DNA of 64,000 nt from Limibacillus halophilus (GCF_014191775.1 NZ_JACHXA010000006.1:1-64000); one strand, 5' to 3'. Numbered from the stretch's first letter, positions 29,479 through 39,900 are shown. Translations and numbers: made by a program. The notes: generated from the sequence alone by a model not told the origin.

Positions 29479-29961
29479 TTAGAGTTGGGCGAGAACCGCC
29501 TCGGCGCTCGACACTTCAAAAGCGCCCGGCGCCTCTTCGACCGCTATCCAGGTCACCACGCCCTTGTCGGCGATCAAGGCAAAACGACGGCAGCGAACTC
29601 CGAGACCCGCGACCGACAGATCGGCCTCCAGCCCCAGAGCCTTGGTGAATGCCGCCAAACCGTCGGCCAAGGTTTCGACTTTGCCTTCCGCCGCTTGTGA
29701 TTCGGCCCAGGCTTTCATCACGAAGGCATCGTTGACGGAAAGGCAGACAATCTTATCAACGCCCTTGGCCTTCAAGGCATCGTACTGTGCGACAAAGCCC
29801 GGCAAATGCTTAGCCGAGCAGGTCGGTGTGTAGGCCCCCGGCAGACCAAACAATGCAACTTTTCCACCGGCGAATAGCTCGCCGGTCGAGACATCTTCCA
29901 AGCCATTGGCGCCCAGATGCTTAACCGTAACGTCCGGGATCGCGTCACCTACCTTGATCAT
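29479..29961 (-). CDS. Prx5-type peroxiredoxin
   Basis: A 160-residue thiol peroxidase of the Prx5/AHP family that reduces hydroperoxides. The peroxidatic cysteine is Cys48 in PGAYTPTCSAKHLPGF, with the Thr of the PxxxTxxC site present. Further cysteines (near residues 73 and 124) may be resolving, or the enzyme may rely on glutaredoxin as many Prx5 proteins do. No signal peptide is seen, so it is cytoplasmic. It appears to be transcribed alone, with a terminator behind it. Confidence 0.92.
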   Translation of the reverse strand: MIKVGDAIPDVTVKHLGANGLEDVSTGELFAGGKVALFGLPGAYTPTCSAKHLPGFVAQYDALKAKGVDKIVCLSVNDAFVMKAWAESQAAEGKVETLADGLAAFTKALGLEADLSVAGLGVRCRRFALIADKGVVTWIAVEEAPGAFEVSSAEAVLAQL

Positions 29962-30094
29962 CCTAAGTTCCCCTCTCTACAAAACGCTAAAACTGAAAAC
30001 GACTGGTCGCTGCCCTTTGGAGGCGCACCCATCTATAAACAGGCCACACCAAGTTTAGGTCCAGGACCACCAAAAGGTACAGACCGGTCAACAC

Positions 30095-32233
30095 TCATCC
30101 GCCCCGCGCCTGGCGCAACCCTTCAAGCACGGCATCATCGGTCAAAAGCTCGGGCAAGGGTATCCCCTGCGGCGCAGCGGGTCCGTAAACCACGTTAAAT
30201 GGAATCCCGTAACGCCCAAAGGACTCTAGAAAGGCCGCTATCTTTTCGTCCGGATTGGTCCAGTCGGCCTGCAAGGCAACAACACCCTCCGCCCGCAAGG
30301 CATCCAGAACCGGAGATCTTCCCAGCACCAGGGTCTTGTTAACTTGACAGGTGATACACCAATCAGCCGTCACATCGACGAAAACAACCTTCTTGTCAGC
30401 CACCAGTTCGGCGATTTCCACCTGCTTGAAATCACCCCAGAGATCGTCGGCTGCTACAGCCTCCCGACCCCCGGGCCTGGGCATCATGGCACTGACCATT
30501 ACCACCAGAAGAGCAAGCGCCGCCACGCTTGGCAGCGCGAGGCCCCGACGCAAACGGCCCGCGCGTGATCGCCAGATTACAAAACCGATCAGCAGCAACA
30601 GGATTCCTACAATCGCCGCCGCATAGAGATCGATCTGCGCTGCCATCACCGAAAGCAGCCACAAGGCAGTACCGGCCAGCGCAAACCCGAGAAGTCGCCG
30701 CAGTGTGATCATCCAGGGCCCCGGCTTGGGCAGACGCGTAGCAAGTCGTGGAAGCGCCGCGACAAGCAAATAAGGTAACGCCAGGCCGACGCCCAATGCT
30801 GCGAAGATCAGAAGAATCTCGGCCGGTCCTCGGGCCAGCGCGAAGCCCACGGCAGTGCCCAGGAATGGCGCCGAACAGGGTGTCGCCAGCAAGGTCGCAA
30901 AGGCTCCCGTCATGAAGTGGCCGACGACCCCCTCATGCCGTGCCCCGGCCGCCACCTTGCCCATAGAGGATGGGAGGGGAATTTCAAAGAACCCGAAGAG
31001 ATTGCAGGCAAAGAGCGTAAGCAGGAACGCCATGACTGCGAGGAAAATCGGCTGCTGAAACTGGATGCCCCAGCCGACGGCCAAGCCCGCCTGTTTCAAC
31101 CCAATGGCCAGAAATGCCAGCAACAAGAAAGAGGTCACGATGCCAGCCGAGGACGCCAGAAAACCCATGCGTACGGCGCGTGTTTCCCGACCGCTTTGCT
31201 TCGCCACCGATAAGAGCTTGATGGAAAGGACCGGCAAGACGCAGGGCATCACATTGAGAATCAAACCGCCGAGCAGAGCCATGCCGAGAATGGTCCAGAG
31301 CCCAAAAGATGCAAATTCGGTCGTGGGCGCCGCCAATACGCCCGACACCTCCGTGCCCGCGCCAAAGCGCGCCAACCAGCTTCGTTCCAGTCCCCGGTCT
31401 CCATCCATTACCGTCAAAGTGAGTCGTTTACCGTCCAGAACACCTTCGGCGAGACTGCCTTTTCCAACAGTCACCTTTATCAGAGCCTGGCGGTCTGCAT
31501 CACTGAGCGTCACCTCAGGCTTGCCATAGAAAAACCCCGGCGGGCCTTCGACGAGCAGATCGGGTCGCTCCAATGGTTGGTCGGAACGCAGCGTCGCCTC
31601 GATGATCGGCGCATTGAGGGTCCCGGCCAAGGCAAGGGTCTCCAAGGTGAGCCCGTCAGATTCTGACCCCGGCACCTGACTTTCGTATTGCTTGATCAGC
31701 AGATTATCCAAAACCTCCCCACCGTCACCCGACGGAAGGGTCAAATCCAATACCGCACTCTGCGGGACGCAAATTTCCGAGCAGGTGAGATAGTCGACGC
31801 TGCCAACCAACTGCGTTGCCTGACCGGGGTTCTGTAAGGTGACGGTCAAGGGAAAGATTACTTCATCGCCATACCCGAAGGTCTGTAACCCAAAGAGCTC
31901 GAATCTATGAGGCAGCGGCCAAGCCATCTCAACGGCGGCGACATTGTTCGAACCGCTCCAATCAACCTGCGGCGGATAGCCCGCATCACCCGGTGATCGC
32001 CAGTAGATCTTCCATCCGGGCTGCATCTCGAAGTGAAGGCCGGCGGCGAAGTCGCCCGTATCGCCAACGCTGTCGACACCCGTGATCAGCCGTACCCGAC
32101 CCTGCTCGTTGGCGGCCCAGGGGCTGCTGGCCGCTTGGGGATTCCCGGCGAACAGCATAACCAAAAGCCCCGAGAAGAGGGCTGACATCCAAAAGGAGCC
32201 CGATAATAAGCTGCGCATTGCCGTGGTAGTCAC
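30095..32233 (-). CDS. DsbD/ScsB-family membrane thiol reductase
   Basis: A 712-residue protein. After a signal peptide (about residues 15-35), an N-terminal periplasmic DsbD-alpha-like domain carries YLTCSEICVPQ. About eight membrane helices follow, with NVMPCVLPVLSIK and ATPCSAPFLGTA supplying the two intramembrane cysteines. A C-terminal thioredoxin domain has the active site DWCITCQ. The large N-terminal domain resembles ScsB-type proteins rather than short CcdA. It should move electrons from cytoplasmic thioredoxin to periplasmic partners. The GTG at 32233 is preferred because AAGGA lies six bases upstream. Confidence 0.9.
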   Translation of the reverse strand: MTTTAMRSLLSGSFWMSALFSGLLVMLFAGNPQAASSPWAANEQGRVRLITGVDSVGDTGDFAAGLHFEMQPGWKIYWRSPGDAGYPPQVDWSGSNNVAAVEMAWPLPHRFELFGLQTFGYGDEVIFPLTVTLQNPGQATQLVGSVDYLTCSEICVPQSAVLDLTLPSGDGGEVLDNLLIKQYESQVPGSESDGLTLETLALAGTLNAPIIEATLRSDQPLERPDLLVEGPPGFFYGKPEVTLSDADRQALIKVTVGKGSLAEGVLDGKRLTLTVMDGDRGLERSWLARFGAGTEVSGVLAAPTTEFASFGLWTILGMALLGGLILNVMPCVLPVLSIKLLSVAKQSGRETRAVRMGFLASSAGIVTSFLLLAFLAIGLKQAGLAVGWGIQFQQPIFLAVMAFLLTLFACNLFGFFEIPLPSSMGKVAAGARHEGVVGHFMTGAFATLLATPCSAPFLGTAVGFALARGPAEILLIFAALGVGLALPYLLVAALPRLATRLPKPGPWMITLRRLLGFALAGTALWLLSVMAAQIDLYAAAIVGILLLLIGFVIWRSRAGRLRRGLALPSVAALALLVVMVSAMMPRPGGREAVAADDLWGDFKQVEIAELVADKKVVFVDVTADWCITCQVNKTLVLGRSPVLDALRAEGVVALQADWTNPDEKIAAFLESFGRYGIPFNVVYGPAAPQGIPLPELLTDDAVLEGLRQARGG

Positions 32234-32370
32234 TTTGCTTCCTTGACGCTAAACTATGGCTGGTCAGTGTTATGTAACAACACGCCCTGCGCTGTCAGGT
32301 CACTTTTTTGCGTGTTGCGCCGGAAGGATGGAGAATTATCTAGGTAAAAGACAGTGACGGATCGACGCGC

Positions 32371-32979
32371 ATGACGGACCAGCAAGAAAACCAAAAGACG
32401 GACAAAGCCCAAGGCAATTCAAAGAACACCGGTTTGACCGGTCAACTTTTGATTGCCATGCCCGGCATGTCCGACCCGCGTTTCAATCGCAGTGTCGTCT
32501 ACATTTGCGCCCACAACGCCGACGGGGCCATGGGCCTTGTGATCAACAAGGCGGTCGATGAACTGACCTTCGATGATCTGCTGGAGCAATTCGAGATCGA
32601 GAATCAAGCGGCATCCGACGCGATTTCCATCCACTTCGGCGGTCCGGTCGAGACGCGAAGAGGGTTTGTGCTGCATAGCCCGGATTATCTAAGAGAAGGT
32701 TCGCTACAGGTGGACGAACACGTAGCCCTGACCGCCACCGTCCAGATACTCCAGGATATTGCCGCTGGAGCCGGCCCGCGCTTCAAACTCTTGGCTTTGG
32801 GATATTCAGGCTGGGGGCCGGGCCAGCTTGATGCGGAGATACAACAGAACGCCTGGTTAAATGTAGCTGCCGACGACGCCTTGGTTTTCGGGCCGGACAT
32901 TGCCGCCAAATGGGAGTCGGCGATCCGGAAACTTGGCGTTGAACCCTCGATGCTATCCGGTAGCGCCGGACACGCTTGA
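32371..32979 (+). CDS. YqgE/AlgH family protein
   Basis: A 202-residue protein of the UPF0301 (YqgE/AlgH) family. GQLLIAMPGMSDPRF, GAMGLVINK, HFGGPVETRRGFVLH and GYSGWGPGQLDAEI are all characteristic. AlgH was linked to alginate gene control in pseudomonads, but the biochemical role is unknown. The N-terminal 20 residues are polar and variable, as in other members. It is divergent from the DsbD-like gene across 137 bp. Confidence 0.93.
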   Translation: MTDQQENQKTDKAQGNSKNTGLTGQLLIAMPGMSDPRFNRSVVYICAHNADGAMGLVINKAVDELTFDDLLEQFEIENQAASDAISIHFGGPVETRRGFVLHSPDYLREGSLQVDEHVALTATVQILQDIAAGAGPRFKLLALGYSGWGPGQLDAEIQQNAWLNVAADDALVFGPDIAAKWESAIRKLGVEPSMLSGSAGHA

Positions 32980-32984
32980 CCTAA

Positions 32985-33647
32985 TCACGATTCCGCTGGA
33001 AGGACTCGCCAGACGACGGCGTTTCGCAGGTCGCTGTCTTCAAGCTCGCGCGTGGTTTGAACGGCATAGGTGTTCACACGCTCCAAGCCGGTTTTTGGCA
33101 AATAACTTCGCCCCGGGTCGCCGAGAAGCACCACGGCTCCAGCGCTCGCCAGCGCCTGAAGCCAAGCGAAGAAGCGGGCTGCGGGCGCTTGTTCATAGCA
33201 GATGTCGCCGGCAAGAACGACCGCCCAGGCCGGGTCGATCCGCCCGACCAGGTCATCGGAAATAACGGTGAGCCCGACGTCATTGGCGGCGGCATTCAAC
33301 GTGATGGCCGCCAAGGCAAAGGGATCAATGTCATTGGCCGTTACGTGACGAGCCCCCGCCATGCATGCGGCTATGGCAACCACGCCGGACCCGGAAGCGA
33401 AATCCAAAACATTACGTCCCTTGACGATCTCCGGATGGTCGAGAATGTGGCGGGCCAAGCCCTGCCCGCCGGCCCAGGCAAAAGCCCAGAACGGTGGCGG
33501 CACGCCCTCGGCCTCCAAAGCTATCTCGCTTGCCTGCCACAGAGGCAGCACTTCGCTGGCAAGGTGCAGGCGCAATTCGGGCAAGAGTGCGGGGGCTTCT
33601 AGAATGGTGTTGGCAAGAACGAAGGCGCGGGGAGCCTGTGCGCTCAT
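32985..33647 (-). CDS. SAM-dependent methyltransferase, ETFB/NNT1-like
   Basis: A 220-residue class I methyltransferase. The SAM motif is VLDFASGSGVVAIAA, followed by ANDIDPFA, and GDICYE takes the place of the post-IV motif. The layout and the PPFWAFAWAGGQGLARHIL segment match electron-transfer-flavoprotein-beta lysine methyltransferase (METTL20-like) proteins, often labelled L11-methyltransferase-like. Its target is inferred only. The ATG overlaps the ubiA stop as ATGA, so the gene is translationally coupled to ubiA. A longer reading to 33767 runs into ubiA and lacks similarity. Confidence 0.83.
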   Translation of the reverse strand: MSAQAPRAFVLANTILEAPALLPELRLHLASEVLPLWQASEIALEAEGVPPPFWAFAWAGGQGLARHILDHPEIVKGRNVLDFASGSGVVAIAACMAGARHVTANDIDPFALAAITLNAAANDVGLTVISDDLVGRIDPAWAVVLAGDICYEQAPAARFFAWLQALASAGAVVLLGDPGRSYLPKTGLERVNTYAVQTTRELEDSDLRNAVVWRVLPAES

Positions 33648-34579
33648 GCTGCTACGACGGGCGACAGCATGATGCCCAGCCACAGGATGAGTCCGAAATA
33701 ACGGTTCGATTTGAACCGCAGCAGGCAGTTGTCGGGATTGTCGATATCGAGCGTCCAGACCTGCCAACCGGCCTGCAAGGCGACGCCCACCACCGCCAGC
33801 CAGAAAGGCCAGCCCAGACCGGTCAGGCCGCCCGCCACCGCCATCAACAGTACCGCGACAGCATAAAATCCAGCGACCCAGGGCCGTGTCCGGTCACCCA
33901 GCTTCAAGGCCGAGGACTTGATTCCCACCAGCACATCATCCTCGCGGTCCTGGTGCGCGTAGATGGTGTCATAGCCAAGGGTCCAGGCAAGGCTGCCCAA
34001 ATAGAGGACCACCGGCGGCCAAGCCAGGCTGTCGGTTACCGCCGCCCAGCCCATCAGGGCACCCCAATTGAAAGTGAGGCCGAGAAATGCCTGCGGCCAG
34101 TAGGTCACCCGTTTCATCAAGGGATAGGCGACGATCAAGGCAATCGAAGAAACACCCAGCAAGATCGCGGTGGCAGTCAACTGCAACAGGATAAGCAAGC
34201 CCAGCAGCAGTAGGATGCCCAGGAAAAACAGGGCTTGGCGCGGTGTGACCTGCCCGCTGGGCAAGGGACGCAAGGCCGTCCGAGCCACCTTGCCATCAAG
34301 ATCGCGATCCCAAAGGTCGTTGATGACGCAGCCCGCGCCGCGCATCACGACGGCACCCACGCCAAAAAGCAACAGCAGCCAGACGTCGGGCGGGCGCGCC
34401 TCCTGCGCCGTCGCTAGCGACAGACTCCAAGCCCCCGGCCAAAAAAGCAACCAAGCGCCGATCGGACGATCGAAACGGGTCAGGCGCAAATAAGGATGAA
34501 ACATGCGCGGCAAAACCCGGAAAGACCAGTGATCGCCAACGATGTCACTTGCACTGCTTGAAGGGTTGGGCACACTCAT
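33644..34579 (-). CDS. ubiA: 4-hydroxybenzoate polyprenyltransferase
   Basis: A 311-residue membrane prenyltransferase with about eight helices that attaches the isoprenoid tail to 4-hydroxybenzoate in ubiquinone synthesis. The two aspartate-rich motifs are NDLWDRDLDGKVART and YDTIYAHQDREDD. GRPIGAWLLFWPGAWSL-like text near the N terminus (RPIGAWLLFWP) is typical. It is divergent from rsmE with 48 bp between the starts and coupled to the downstream methyltransferase gene. Confidence 0.95.
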   Translation of the reverse strand: MSVPNPSSSASDIVGDHWSFRVLPRMFHPYLRLTRFDRPIGAWLLFWPGAWSLSLATAQEARPPDVWLLLLFGVGAVVMRGAGCVINDLWDRDLDGKVARTALRPLPSGQVTPRQALFFLGILLLLGLLILLQLTATAILLGVSSIALIVAYPLMKRVTYWPQAFLGLTFNWGALMGWAAVTDSLAWPPVVLYLGSLAWTLGYDTIYAHQDREDDVLVGIKSSALKLGDRTRPWVAGFYAVAVLLMAVAGGLTGLGWPFWLAVVGVALQAGWQVWTLDIDNPDNCLLRFKSNRYFGLILWLGIMLSPVVAA

Positions 34580-34627
34580 GGCCTAATCTCTAACCCCGAA
34601 GCGGGGTCTAAGGAAAGTCGCGCGACC

Positions 34628-35392
34628 ATGTCCAGCGAAAAGATTGCAACCAGATTGTACATCGAGCAAGACCTGCGGGCGGGCGCAACCATCGGCCTTG
34701 ATCATTCCCAGGCTCATTTCTTGCGCAGCGTACTGCGATTAGAGGCTGGTGTTAGTCTGGGCGTTTTCAATGGACGGGACGGCGAGTGGCGCGCAGAGAT
34801 AGAGGCGATTGGCAAGGGATGGGTGTCCTTGTTGGTCCACGAACAGCGCCGGCCCCAAGAACGAAGCCAGGATCTCTGGTTGGTGTTTGCGCCGGTAAAG
34901 CGCGCGCGAATCGATTTCATCGCCGAGAAGGCAACCGAGTTGGGCGTTTCCCGACTCCAGCCCGTGTTGACCCGTTATACCGATGTCTCCCGCGTCAATT
35001 GCGATCGCTTGGCCGCCACCACGAAAGAAGCAGCGGAACAATGCGAGCGCCTGGACCTGCCCGATGTAAGGGAGCCGATTACATTGCCGCGCTTGCTGGA
35101 GACCTGGCCCAGCGAGCGGCGGCTCTTATTGTGCGCCGAAGCCGGCGATGCCACACCCATAACCGAAGCGCTGCAAAAGATCGCTGGGGCGCCTGGGCCT
35201 CTCGCAGCCATGACGGGACCGGAGGGCGGCTTTGCGCCAACTGAACTTGACGCGCTGATGCAACTCCCATTTGTTACTCCTGTAAGTCTCGGGCCGCGCA
35301 TTCTTAGGGCCGATACGGCGGCGCTTGCCGCGTTGACCTGTTGTCAATCGATGCTGGGCGACTGGAAACGTCGACCCGCATTTCGGACGTGA
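34628..35392 (+). CDS. rsmE: 16S rRNA (uracil1498-N3)-methyltransferase
   Basis: A 254-residue SPOUT-class methyltransferase that modifies U1498 in 16S rRNA. The N-terminal PUA-like domain (about 1-75) contains HFLRSVLRL. The C-terminal trefoil-knot has EKATELGVSRLQPVLT, TGPEGGFAPTEL and LGPRILRADTAALAAL, which bind SAM. It reads toward gshA; rsmE-gshA adjacency is frequent in alphaproteobacteria. AAGGAAAG lies upstream of the ATG. Confidence 0.95.
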   Translation: MSSEKIATRLYIEQDLRAGATIGLDHSQAHFLRSVLRLEAGVSLGVFNGRDGEWRAEIEAIGKGWVSLLVHEQRRPQERSQDLWLVFAPVKRARIDFIAEKATELGVSRLQPVLTRYTDVSRVNCDRLAATTKEAAEQCERLDLPDVREPITLPRLLETWPSERRLLLCAEAGDATPITEALQKIAGAPGPLAAMTGPEGGFAPTELDALMQLPFVTPVSLGPRILRADTAALAALTCCQSMLGDWKRRPAFRT

Positions 35393-35498
35393 GGTTGATG
35401 CCTGAGACCGCATAACCATATTGCAACGACCGGCTTGGCGTTCTTCGCTCGGGACCGGACTGCTCACCAGCAACCTTTCGGGAGCCAAGAACCCGCCA

Positions 35499-36863
35499 AT
35501 GTCCGCACCTCCACAAGCCAAGGGCGAGCCCGTAACGTCTAAGAGCCAATTGATCGAGTATCTGTCGGAGGGCTGTAAACCCAAAGATCAGTGGCGAATT
35601 GGTACCGAGCACGAAAAATTCGTCTACCGGTTAAGCGATCTCCAACGCCTGCCTCATGACGGCGAGCAGTCGATTCGCGCCCTCCTTGAAGGCCTAATCT
35701 CGTTTGGCTGGGAAGGAATCACCGAAAACGGCAACCTCATCGCCCTGAAGATGGGCGCGTGCAACATCACGCTGGAGCCGGGCGGTCAGCTTGAACTCTC
35801 CGGCGCGCCCGTGGAAAACCTGCATCAGACCTGCAGCGAAGTGCACAGCCACCTCGATCAAGTCAAGCAGATCGCCGAGCCGCTAGGCATCGGACTGCTG
35901 GGAATGGGCTTCGATCCCAAGTGGAAACGCGAGGACGTTCCCTGGATGCCAAAAGGCCGCTACGCGATCATGAAGAAGCAGATGCAGCGGCGCGGCAAAC
36001 TTGGTCTCGACATGATGCTGCGCACCAGCACCGTGCAGGTGAACCTCGACTTCGATAGCGAAGCCGACATGGTGCAGAAGTTTCGCGTCAGCCTGGCGCT
36101 GCAGCCCGTGGCGACGGCACTCTTTGCGAACTCGCCTTTCACCGAGGGTAAAGCCAACGGCTTCTTGAGCTATCGCAGCCATATCTGGACCGATACCGAC
36201 CCGGACCGCTGCGGCATCCTGCCCTTCGTTTTCGAAGATGGCATGGGTTTCGAGCGCTACGTCGATCACGTTCTCGACGTACCGATGTATTTTGTCTATC
36301 GCGACGGTGCTTACATTGATGCCGCGGGCCAGTCCTTCCGCGATTTTCTCGAGGGTAAATTACCGGCTTTGCCCGGGGAAATTCCAGCCATATCCGATTG
36401 GGCGGACCACCTAACCACCTTGTTCCCCGAAGTCCGCTTGAAACGCTTTCTGGAGATGCGCGGTGCCGATGGCGGCCCATGGCGCTCGCTCTGTGCCCTG
36501 CCCGCTTTGTGGGTCGGCCTGCTCTATGACAGCGACAGCCAACAGGCGGCTTGGGACCTGATCAAGGATTGGACGCCGCAAGAGCACCAAAACCTGCGCG
36601 ACGAGGTGCCGCGACGGGCGCTCAAGACTCCCTTCCGAAAGGGAACCTTGCAGGATCTGGCCTTGCAAATTCTGGAAATATCCGAGGAAGGACTCGCGCG
36701 GCGTGCAAGGATCAGCGGCACAGGCGAAGATGAGCGCCAGTACCTCTGGACCTTGCGGGAGATCGCGGAAAGCGGCGTAACGCCCGCCGAACGCAAGCTG
36801 CAGGAGTTCGAGGAAACCTGGCATGGCGATATCGATCCAGTGTTCCGGGTCCACGCCTACTGA
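35499..36863 (+). CDS. gshA: Glutamate-cysteine ligase (plant/alphaproteobacterial type)
   Basis: A 454-residue GCS2-type ligase that makes gamma-glutamylcysteine in the first step of glutathione synthesis. The family landmarks are [34 protein letters not shown] (split here by position), [11 protein letters not shown], and [20 protein letters not shown]. The similarity is to plant chloroplast and alphaproteobacterial enzymes, not to enterobacterial GshA. I chose the ATG at 35499 since the region before it lacks similarity. The 3' end overlaps the convergent oxidoreductase gene by 7 bp. No gshB is in the window. Confidence 0.93.
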   Translation: MSAPPQAKGEPVTSKSQLIEYLSEGCKPKDQWRIGTEHEKFVYRLSDLQRLPHDGEQSIRALLEGLISFGWEGITENGNLIALKMGACNITLEPGGQLELSGAPVENLHQTCSEVHSHLDQVKQIAEPLGIGLLGMGFDPKWKREDVPWMPKGRYAIMKKQMQRRGKLGLDMMLRTSTVQVNLDFDSEADMVQKFRVSLALQPVATALFANSPFTEGKANGFLSYRSHIWTDTDPDRCGILPFVFEDGMGFERYVDHVLDVPMYFVYRDGAYIDAAGQSFRDFLEGKLPALPGEIPAISDWADHLTTLFPEVRLKRFLEMRGADGGPWRSLCALPALWVGLLYDSDSQQAAWDLIKDWTPQEHQNLRDEVPRRALKTPFRKGTLQDLALQILEISEEGLARRARISGTGEDERQYLWTLREIAESGVTPAERKLQEFEETWHGDIDPVFRVHAY

Positions 36864-37945
36864 TTTTTGCCGGCTGCGAATCGGTCCGGACCGAAGGGTG
36901 CAAGCAGAACGTCGCGCCTACCGGTCAGGATTTCCGATGCGGCGAAACTCCCAATGGCCGGGGCCAGTGTGATGCCGGAGTGCATTGTTGCCAGATAGAG
37001 GCCGGCGATGCTCTGTGGCCGCCCGACCACCGGAAAGCCTTCGCCAGGCGTGGGTCTATGGCCCAGGCTGAAGTGGTCGAATTCCAAGGTCTCACCGGAG
37101 CGCAGCAGATTCTTCAGTTGGTCGAAGACAGCGCGTGCCGATGCCAGAGCGTCCTCGCCCGGATCGCTTCCGCCGAAATCATCGCCCGCGATAACACGCC
37201 CGTCTGCGGTCTGGCGCAGATGCATCTCCGGCGCCATGACAAGGCCGTTCAACAATCTGGAGTGCGGCTTCGAAACGACCAATAACCCTGGAGGAGCCGT
37301 CATCGGTATTTCGATACCCATCGGGGCCGCGAGCTCGGGCGTTGCGACCCCTGCGGCCAACACAACCTCGTCGGCATCGATCATGCCGCCGTTGGTTTCG
37401 ACTCCAACGAGTTTGCCGGCCCGCTCCACCAGATTCAGGACCGGCTGTCGGGTAATGATCTCTGCGCCTCGGCTTTTTGCCGCCGCCAGCAAGGCCAGGG
37501 TCGCGGCCAGTGGCTCTACGGCGCCTTCCTCCGCAACATGAAGAGCCCGTTCGGGCGGCGAAGCGAGTTGTGGCTCGATGCGCTGCGCTTCGAGCGCGCC
37601 GACACGCGCTACGCCGTAACCCCAGGCGCTGTGTTGTCTGGCATAGGCGTCGAGTTCGTCTGTCGGCATGTCCCAGATCAGGCCGCCACCCCAGGCAACG
37701 GTAATCCCCGGCACATCCCTCTCCAGGTCATGCCACATCGCCATGGAGCGATGCCGCAAGCGGAAATATGGCTCGGGGTTTCCCCAACTCGCATTGATCC
37801 AGGCCCAGGAACTGCGGGTCGCAAGCCCCCCGGCCTCACCGGCTTCGATCACGACCGGTTGGGCGCCCGACCGAGATAGGTGCCACGCGATGGACGCCCC
37901 AACGATGCCGGACCCTACGATCGCTATCTTAGGAGTGCGCGCCAA
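36857..37945 (-). CDS. FAD-dependent amino-acid-oxidase-like oxidoreductase (DAO family)
   Basis: About 362 residues. It has an N-terminal Rossmann FAD site ([21 protein letters not shown]), a [17 protein letters not shown] segment, and a C-terminal [11 protein letters not shown] loop, as in D-amino-acid dehydrogenase and glycine-oxidase-like proteins. The substrate is unknown. The start is uncertain: the TTG at 37945 follows AGGGAA by about seven bases and begins ten bases after the pcnB stop. A GTG at 37993 would overlap pcnB. No partner is visible, so it may be in the pcnB-NUDIX-DUF1285 unit as its last gene. Confidence 0.82.
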   Translation of the reverse strand: MARTPKIAIVGSGIVGASIAWHLSRSGAQPVVIEAGEAGGLATRSSWAWINASWGNPEPYFRLRHRSMAMWHDLERDVPGITVAWGGGLIWDMPTDELDAYARQHSAWGYGVARVGALEAQRIEPQLASPPERALHVAEEGAVEPLAATLALLAAAKSRGAEIITRQPVLNLVERAGKLVGVETNGGMIDADEVVLAAGVATPELAAPMGIEIPMTAPPGLLVVSKPHSRLLNGLVMAPEMHLRQTADGRVIAGDDFGGSDPGEDALASARAVFDQLKNLLRSGETLEFDHFSLGHRPTPGEGFPVVGRPQSIAGLYLATMHSGITLAPAIGSFAASEILTGRRDVLLAPFGPDRFAAGKNQ

Positions 37946-37955
37946 GTTGCGTTCC

Positions 37956-39203
37956 CTATCCCACCGCCAGCAGTTCTCTGGATTTTGCGACACAGGCTGC
38001 CTTGTCGGGCCTGAAATCCTCGGCGATCCACCAGTCCTCGACCTTCTTCAGCAAGCGCCCCATTTCCGGACCCGGCGCCACTCCCAAAGCCAGCAAGTCT
38101 TCACCCGAAAGGGGAAGCCGTGTGTCATCGTCCCAGTCATGAATGACGTCGAGCGCTTCAGTCAAAGCAGTCAGCGAGACCCTTTGACGAGCGGCTGCCA
38201 GTAAGCATATCGCCAACGCGTCCGATCGGCCCGTCCGGTAACAGAGCACTCGCAACGTCGCCGCACTGGCCGGCAGAGACGGTGTAACCGGGGGTGCAAC
38301 AAGCAGCGCGAGGCGTTGGCTTTCCTGATTGGAGAATCGCATGCGCCTTGCAAGATCAATCGCCCCGTCTCTTTGGGACGGCAACAACGCTGCCAGCCGG
38401 ACGAGGGCGTCTGGCTCGTCCGGCTCCACGCCGAACGCTCTCTCCAATCCCAGGACCGCTATGAGATCCGAAAGGCCCACCGGTTGCGGCAAGAGGCGCG
38501 CCAGCACGCCATGGCGCACCATCAACTCGAGGGCCGGGGCCGGATCCCTTGCCGCCATGAGCTTCAAGAGTTCGCTACGCAACCGCTCGCCAGAAAGACT
38601 TTCGATACCTGCAAGCTCGGCCTCGATAGCAGCCAGCGTTTCCGGATCCGGAGCAACCCGTCCATAGAGTGCCAAGAAGCGGAAAAAACGCAGGATCCGC
38701 AAATAGTCCTCGCGAATGCGCTGCGCCGCCTGCCCAACAAACCTGATGACACCGGCAAGAAGATCGGCGCGTCCGCCGAAGGGATCGTATAGCAAGCCTT
38801 CCGGGGTTAGTGACATGGCATTGATGGTCAGGTCGCGCCGGGCAGCGTCAGCGGTCCAATCCCGGGTAAAGGCAACCGTTGCATGGCGGCCAAAGGTTTC
38901 CACATCGCGGCGCAATGTCGTGATCTCGAATGCCCGTTTTCCTATGACGGCGGTTACGGTCCCGTGCTCCAGGCCGGTCGCAACGGCCTTGATACCGGCC
39001 GCATTCAGTAGTGCCAACACCCTTTCGGGCACGGCGTCCGTCGCAATATCAATATCTTTGACCGGACGGTGAGCCAGCGTATCCCGCACGCACCCGCCGA
39101 CAAAACGCGCCTCGGCACCCGCTGCCCGCAACACCTCAACTACCTGTCGGGCAGGCCCGGCGGTCATCCATTCCTCGGGAGCGATCGTTTCGACAGGCTC
39201 CAT
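37956..39203 (-). CDS. CCA tRNA nucleotidyltransferase / poly(A) polymerase family
   Basis: A 415-residue class II nucleotidyltransferase. The catalytic head (about 20-150) has FVGGCVRD, DIDIAT, and RRDLTINAMSL; the neck and body helices follow (RIREDYLRILRFFRF). It should add or repair the 3' CCA of tRNA; PcnB-like polyadenylation cannot be excluded from sequence. It lies downstream of the NUDIX gene (31 bp), an order conserved in alphaproteobacteria. The flavoprotein gene follows closely. Confidence 0.93.
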   Translation of the reverse strand: MEPVETIAPEEWMTAGPARQVVEVLRAAGAEARFVGGCVRDTLAHRPVKDIDIATDAVPERVLALLNAAGIKAVATGLEHGTVTAVIGKRAFEITTLRRDVETFGRHATVAFTRDWTADAARRDLTINAMSLTPEGLLYDPFGGRADLLAGVIRFVGQAAQRIREDYLRILRFFRFLALYGRVAPDPETLAAIEAELAGIESLSGERLRSELLKLMAARDPAPALELMVRHGVLARLLPQPVGLSDLIAVLGLERAFGVEPDEPDALVRLAALLPSQRDGAIDLARRMRFSNQESQRLALLVAPPVTPSLPASAATLRVLCYRTGRSDALAICLLAAARQRVSLTALTEALDVIHDWDDDTRLPLSGEDLLALGVAPGPEMGRLLKKVEDWWIAEDFRPDKAACVAKSRELLAVG

Positions 39204-39234
39204 AGCAGACGCAGGTCCTTATGGGTTGTGGCCA

Positions 39235-39900
39235 CTAATCCTCGCGGAGAATCTCCGCCAGATTAGATAGCATGCCAGCGGTCGCTCCCCAGATGTAATG
39301 CTTCTCATAGGGATAGACGTAGAAAAATCGTGTACGACCCTGCCATACACGGCTGTGAACCTCGCGATTTGCAGGATCCAGGAAATAGCGCAGCGGCACC
39401 TCGAAAGCCTCCGCCACTTCAAAAGCGTCCAGCTTTAGTTTGAAGGGTGTGGCTACCAGCCCCACGACCGGCGTCACCTCGAAACCGGTACGGGTGATGT
39501 AGGTGTCCAATCGCCCGACAACCTCGATTCCATCCGGCGGTAGCCCGATCTCCTCTTCCGTCTCCCGCAAGGCGGCCGCATCCGGATCGGCGTCACTGTC
39601 TTCGATGCGCCCGCCGGGAAAGGAAATTTGACCGGCGTGATCGCGGAGATGGTCAGCGCGCTTGGTAAGCAGAACGGTTGGCAACTGATCCCGGCGCTGA
39701 ACTATCGGTACCAGCACAGCGGCGCCTATCAGCGTGCCCGCCGGAGGATAGAAATCCTTGTTCAGATCGTGGTCGCCTCTCGGAAGGTCGGTACTCGGAT
39801 GACCACGACTGGGGTGATCCTCCTCCACGCTTTGGGGCGCGCGTCGGGTGAAACGTACGCGCGGTCGCGACAGACGCTTCACGATCTCCTCGGGGGTCAC
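39235..39900 (-). CDS. NUDIX hydrolase, CoA pyrophosphatase-like
   Basis: A 221-residue protein with a full Nudix box, from GGRIEDSDADPDAAALRE through TEEEIGL at about residues 95-120. The preceding LTKRADHLRDHAGQISFPGG is the CoA-specific pattern, so CoA or acyl-CoA diphosphate cleavage is likely. The N-terminal 50 residues are variable. The GTG start overlaps the DUF1285 stop as GTGA. It is the second gene in DUF1285-NUDIX-CCA transferase. Confidence 0.9.
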   Translation of the reverse strand: MTPEEIVKRLSRPRVRFTRRAPQSVEEDHPSRGHPSTDLPRGDHDLNKDFYPPAGTLIGAAVLVPIVQRRDQLPTVLLTKRADHLRDHAGQISFPGGRIEDSDADPDAAALRETEEEIGLPPDGIEVVGRLDTYITRTGFEVTPVVGLVATPFKLKLDAFEVAEAFEVPLRYFLDPANREVHSRVWQGRTRFFYVYPYEKHYIWGATAGMLSNLAEILRED